In this document: positions 5,582 through 6,112 of the stretch, in pieces
How positions within the stretch are numbered: position 1 is the stretch's first letter
Layout of the letters: every line of letters begins with the position of its first letter
Source of the DNA: an uncultured Clostridia bacterium
Lineage (GTDB): Bacteria; Bacillota; Clostridia; Oscillospirales; Oscillospiraceae
Assembly: GCA_946060825.1 (NCBI GenBank)
Contig: CAMGPO010000075.1
Coordinates: 1-6,112, forward strand
Length of the DNA stretch: 6,112 nucleotides
Direction of reading: 5' to 3'
Notes under the pieces: generated by a model
Seen by the model: only the letters and a program-made list of their open reading frames with translations
The model's database searches: none
What the model was told of the DNA's origin: nothing
Program-made: the position numbers and the translations under genes

Positions 5582-6112
5582 AGGACGTCACCCTCGGCCA
5601 GTTTTTCCCTGGAAAAACCATCGTTCACCGGCTGGATCCCCGGACGAAGCTCATTATGACCATCCTCTATATTGCCGCCTTGTTCCTTGCGAAGGGGATT
5701 TTCGGCTATGGTCTGGTGTTCCTGTTCCTCTGCACGGCGGTGGCTCTGTCCAGAATCCGCGTCTCCGCCCTGTTCAAGGGCCTCAAACCCTTGATTTTTA
5801 TCATCATTCTGACGGCGTGCATCAACCTGTTCTTTACGGCGGGTGACCCGCTGATCTCCTTCTGGATCATCAAGATCACAAAACAGGGCCTCATCAACGC
5901 CGCCTACATGGTCTCGCGGATCATGATGCTCATTGCGGGCACCTTCCTCCTGACCTACACGACTTCGCCCATCGCCCTGCCCGACGGTCTGGAGCTGCTG
6001 CTGAATCCGTTGAAGAAGATCAAGCTGCCGGTGCATGAGCTCGCGATGATGATGTGTATTGCCCTGCGCTTTATCCCGACGCTGATCGAGGAGACGGACA
6101 AGATCATGTCCG
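5575..6112 (+). CDS. ecfT: Energy-coupling factor transporter transmembrane protein EcfT, 5' part (runs off right edge)
   Basis: The open frame from the ATG at 5575 continues to the window edge, giving 179 codons without a stop. EcfT is the membrane scaffold that links the two ATPases to interchangeable S components. The N-terminus (LGQFFPGKTIVHRLDPRTKL) is the familiar pre-membrane segment with the conserved L-D-P-R-T-K. Hydrophobic segments follow at about 26-40, 43-58, 70-88 and 108-128. After them come TTSPIALPDGLE (129-140) and the conserved KLPVHELAMMM and ALRFIPTLIEETDKIM, all typical of EcfT. The two downstream Ala-Arg-Gly coupling motifs that contact the ATPases should lie just beyond the window. 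AAAGGAGG (5558-5565) inside the end of ecfA2 is 9 bases before the ATG. The 7-base overlap with ecfA2 fits translational coupling. Confidence 0.95.
   Translation, partial: MLKDVTLGQFFPGKTIVHRLDPRTKLIMTILYIAALFLAKGIFGYGLVFLFLCTAVALSRIRVSALFKGLKPLIFIIILTACINLFFTAGDPLISFWIIKITKQGLINAAYMVSRIMMLIAGTFLLTYTTSPIALPDGLELLLNPLKKIKLPVHELAMMMCIALRFIPTLIEETDKIMS

Overview
The window looks like a core chromosomal stretch from a Gram-positive anaerobe of the class Clostridia, probably a gut Oscillospiraceae-type bacterium with moderately high GC. The reasons are the clostridial form of the class A penicillin-binding protein, the DUF1292 protein, the paired EcfA1/EcfA2 ATPases with EcfT, strong AGGAGG-type ribosome binding sites, and TTG start codons. 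The lineage is inferred from gene types and style, not from a marker gene.

Layout. Bases 1-112 hold the 5' part of a leftward DUF1292 gene, with a well-formed leftward promoter at 151-179. Bases 113-454 are a 342-base divergent intergenic region. It contains that promoter, an AT-rich palindrome (224-238), a very GC-rich 12-bp hairpin (262-292), a 13-bp palindrome (333-345), an extended -10 promoter facing right (360-368), and an 80-base leader with short alternative hairpins. From 455 to the right end, five rightward genes are packed with gaps of 12, 13 and 26 bases and one 7-base overlap. They encode a bifunctional class A PBP, a class I SAM-dependent methyltransferase of the RlmI/RlmK-like group, EcfA1, EcfA2 and EcfT (cut by the window edge). 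No terminator is visible between them, so they are likely one transcription unit.

How the genes work together. The PBP polymerises and cross-links peptidoglycan outside the membrane. EcfA1, EcfA2 and EcfT form the shared energy-coupling module of group II ECF vitamin and micronutrient transporters. No substrate-binding S component is in the window, as expected for a shared module whose S components lie elsewhere. The methyltransferase probably acts on RNA, but its target cannot be read from sequence. It lacks the cysteine expected of an RlmI-type cytosine-C5 enzyme.

I see no mobile element, CRISPR array, tRNA, rRNA or evident new defence or metabolic system. The least explained parts are the structured intergenic region and the methyltransferase subfamily. 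Two start codons (PBP and EcfA2) are best placed at TTG codons behind strong ribosome binding sites.
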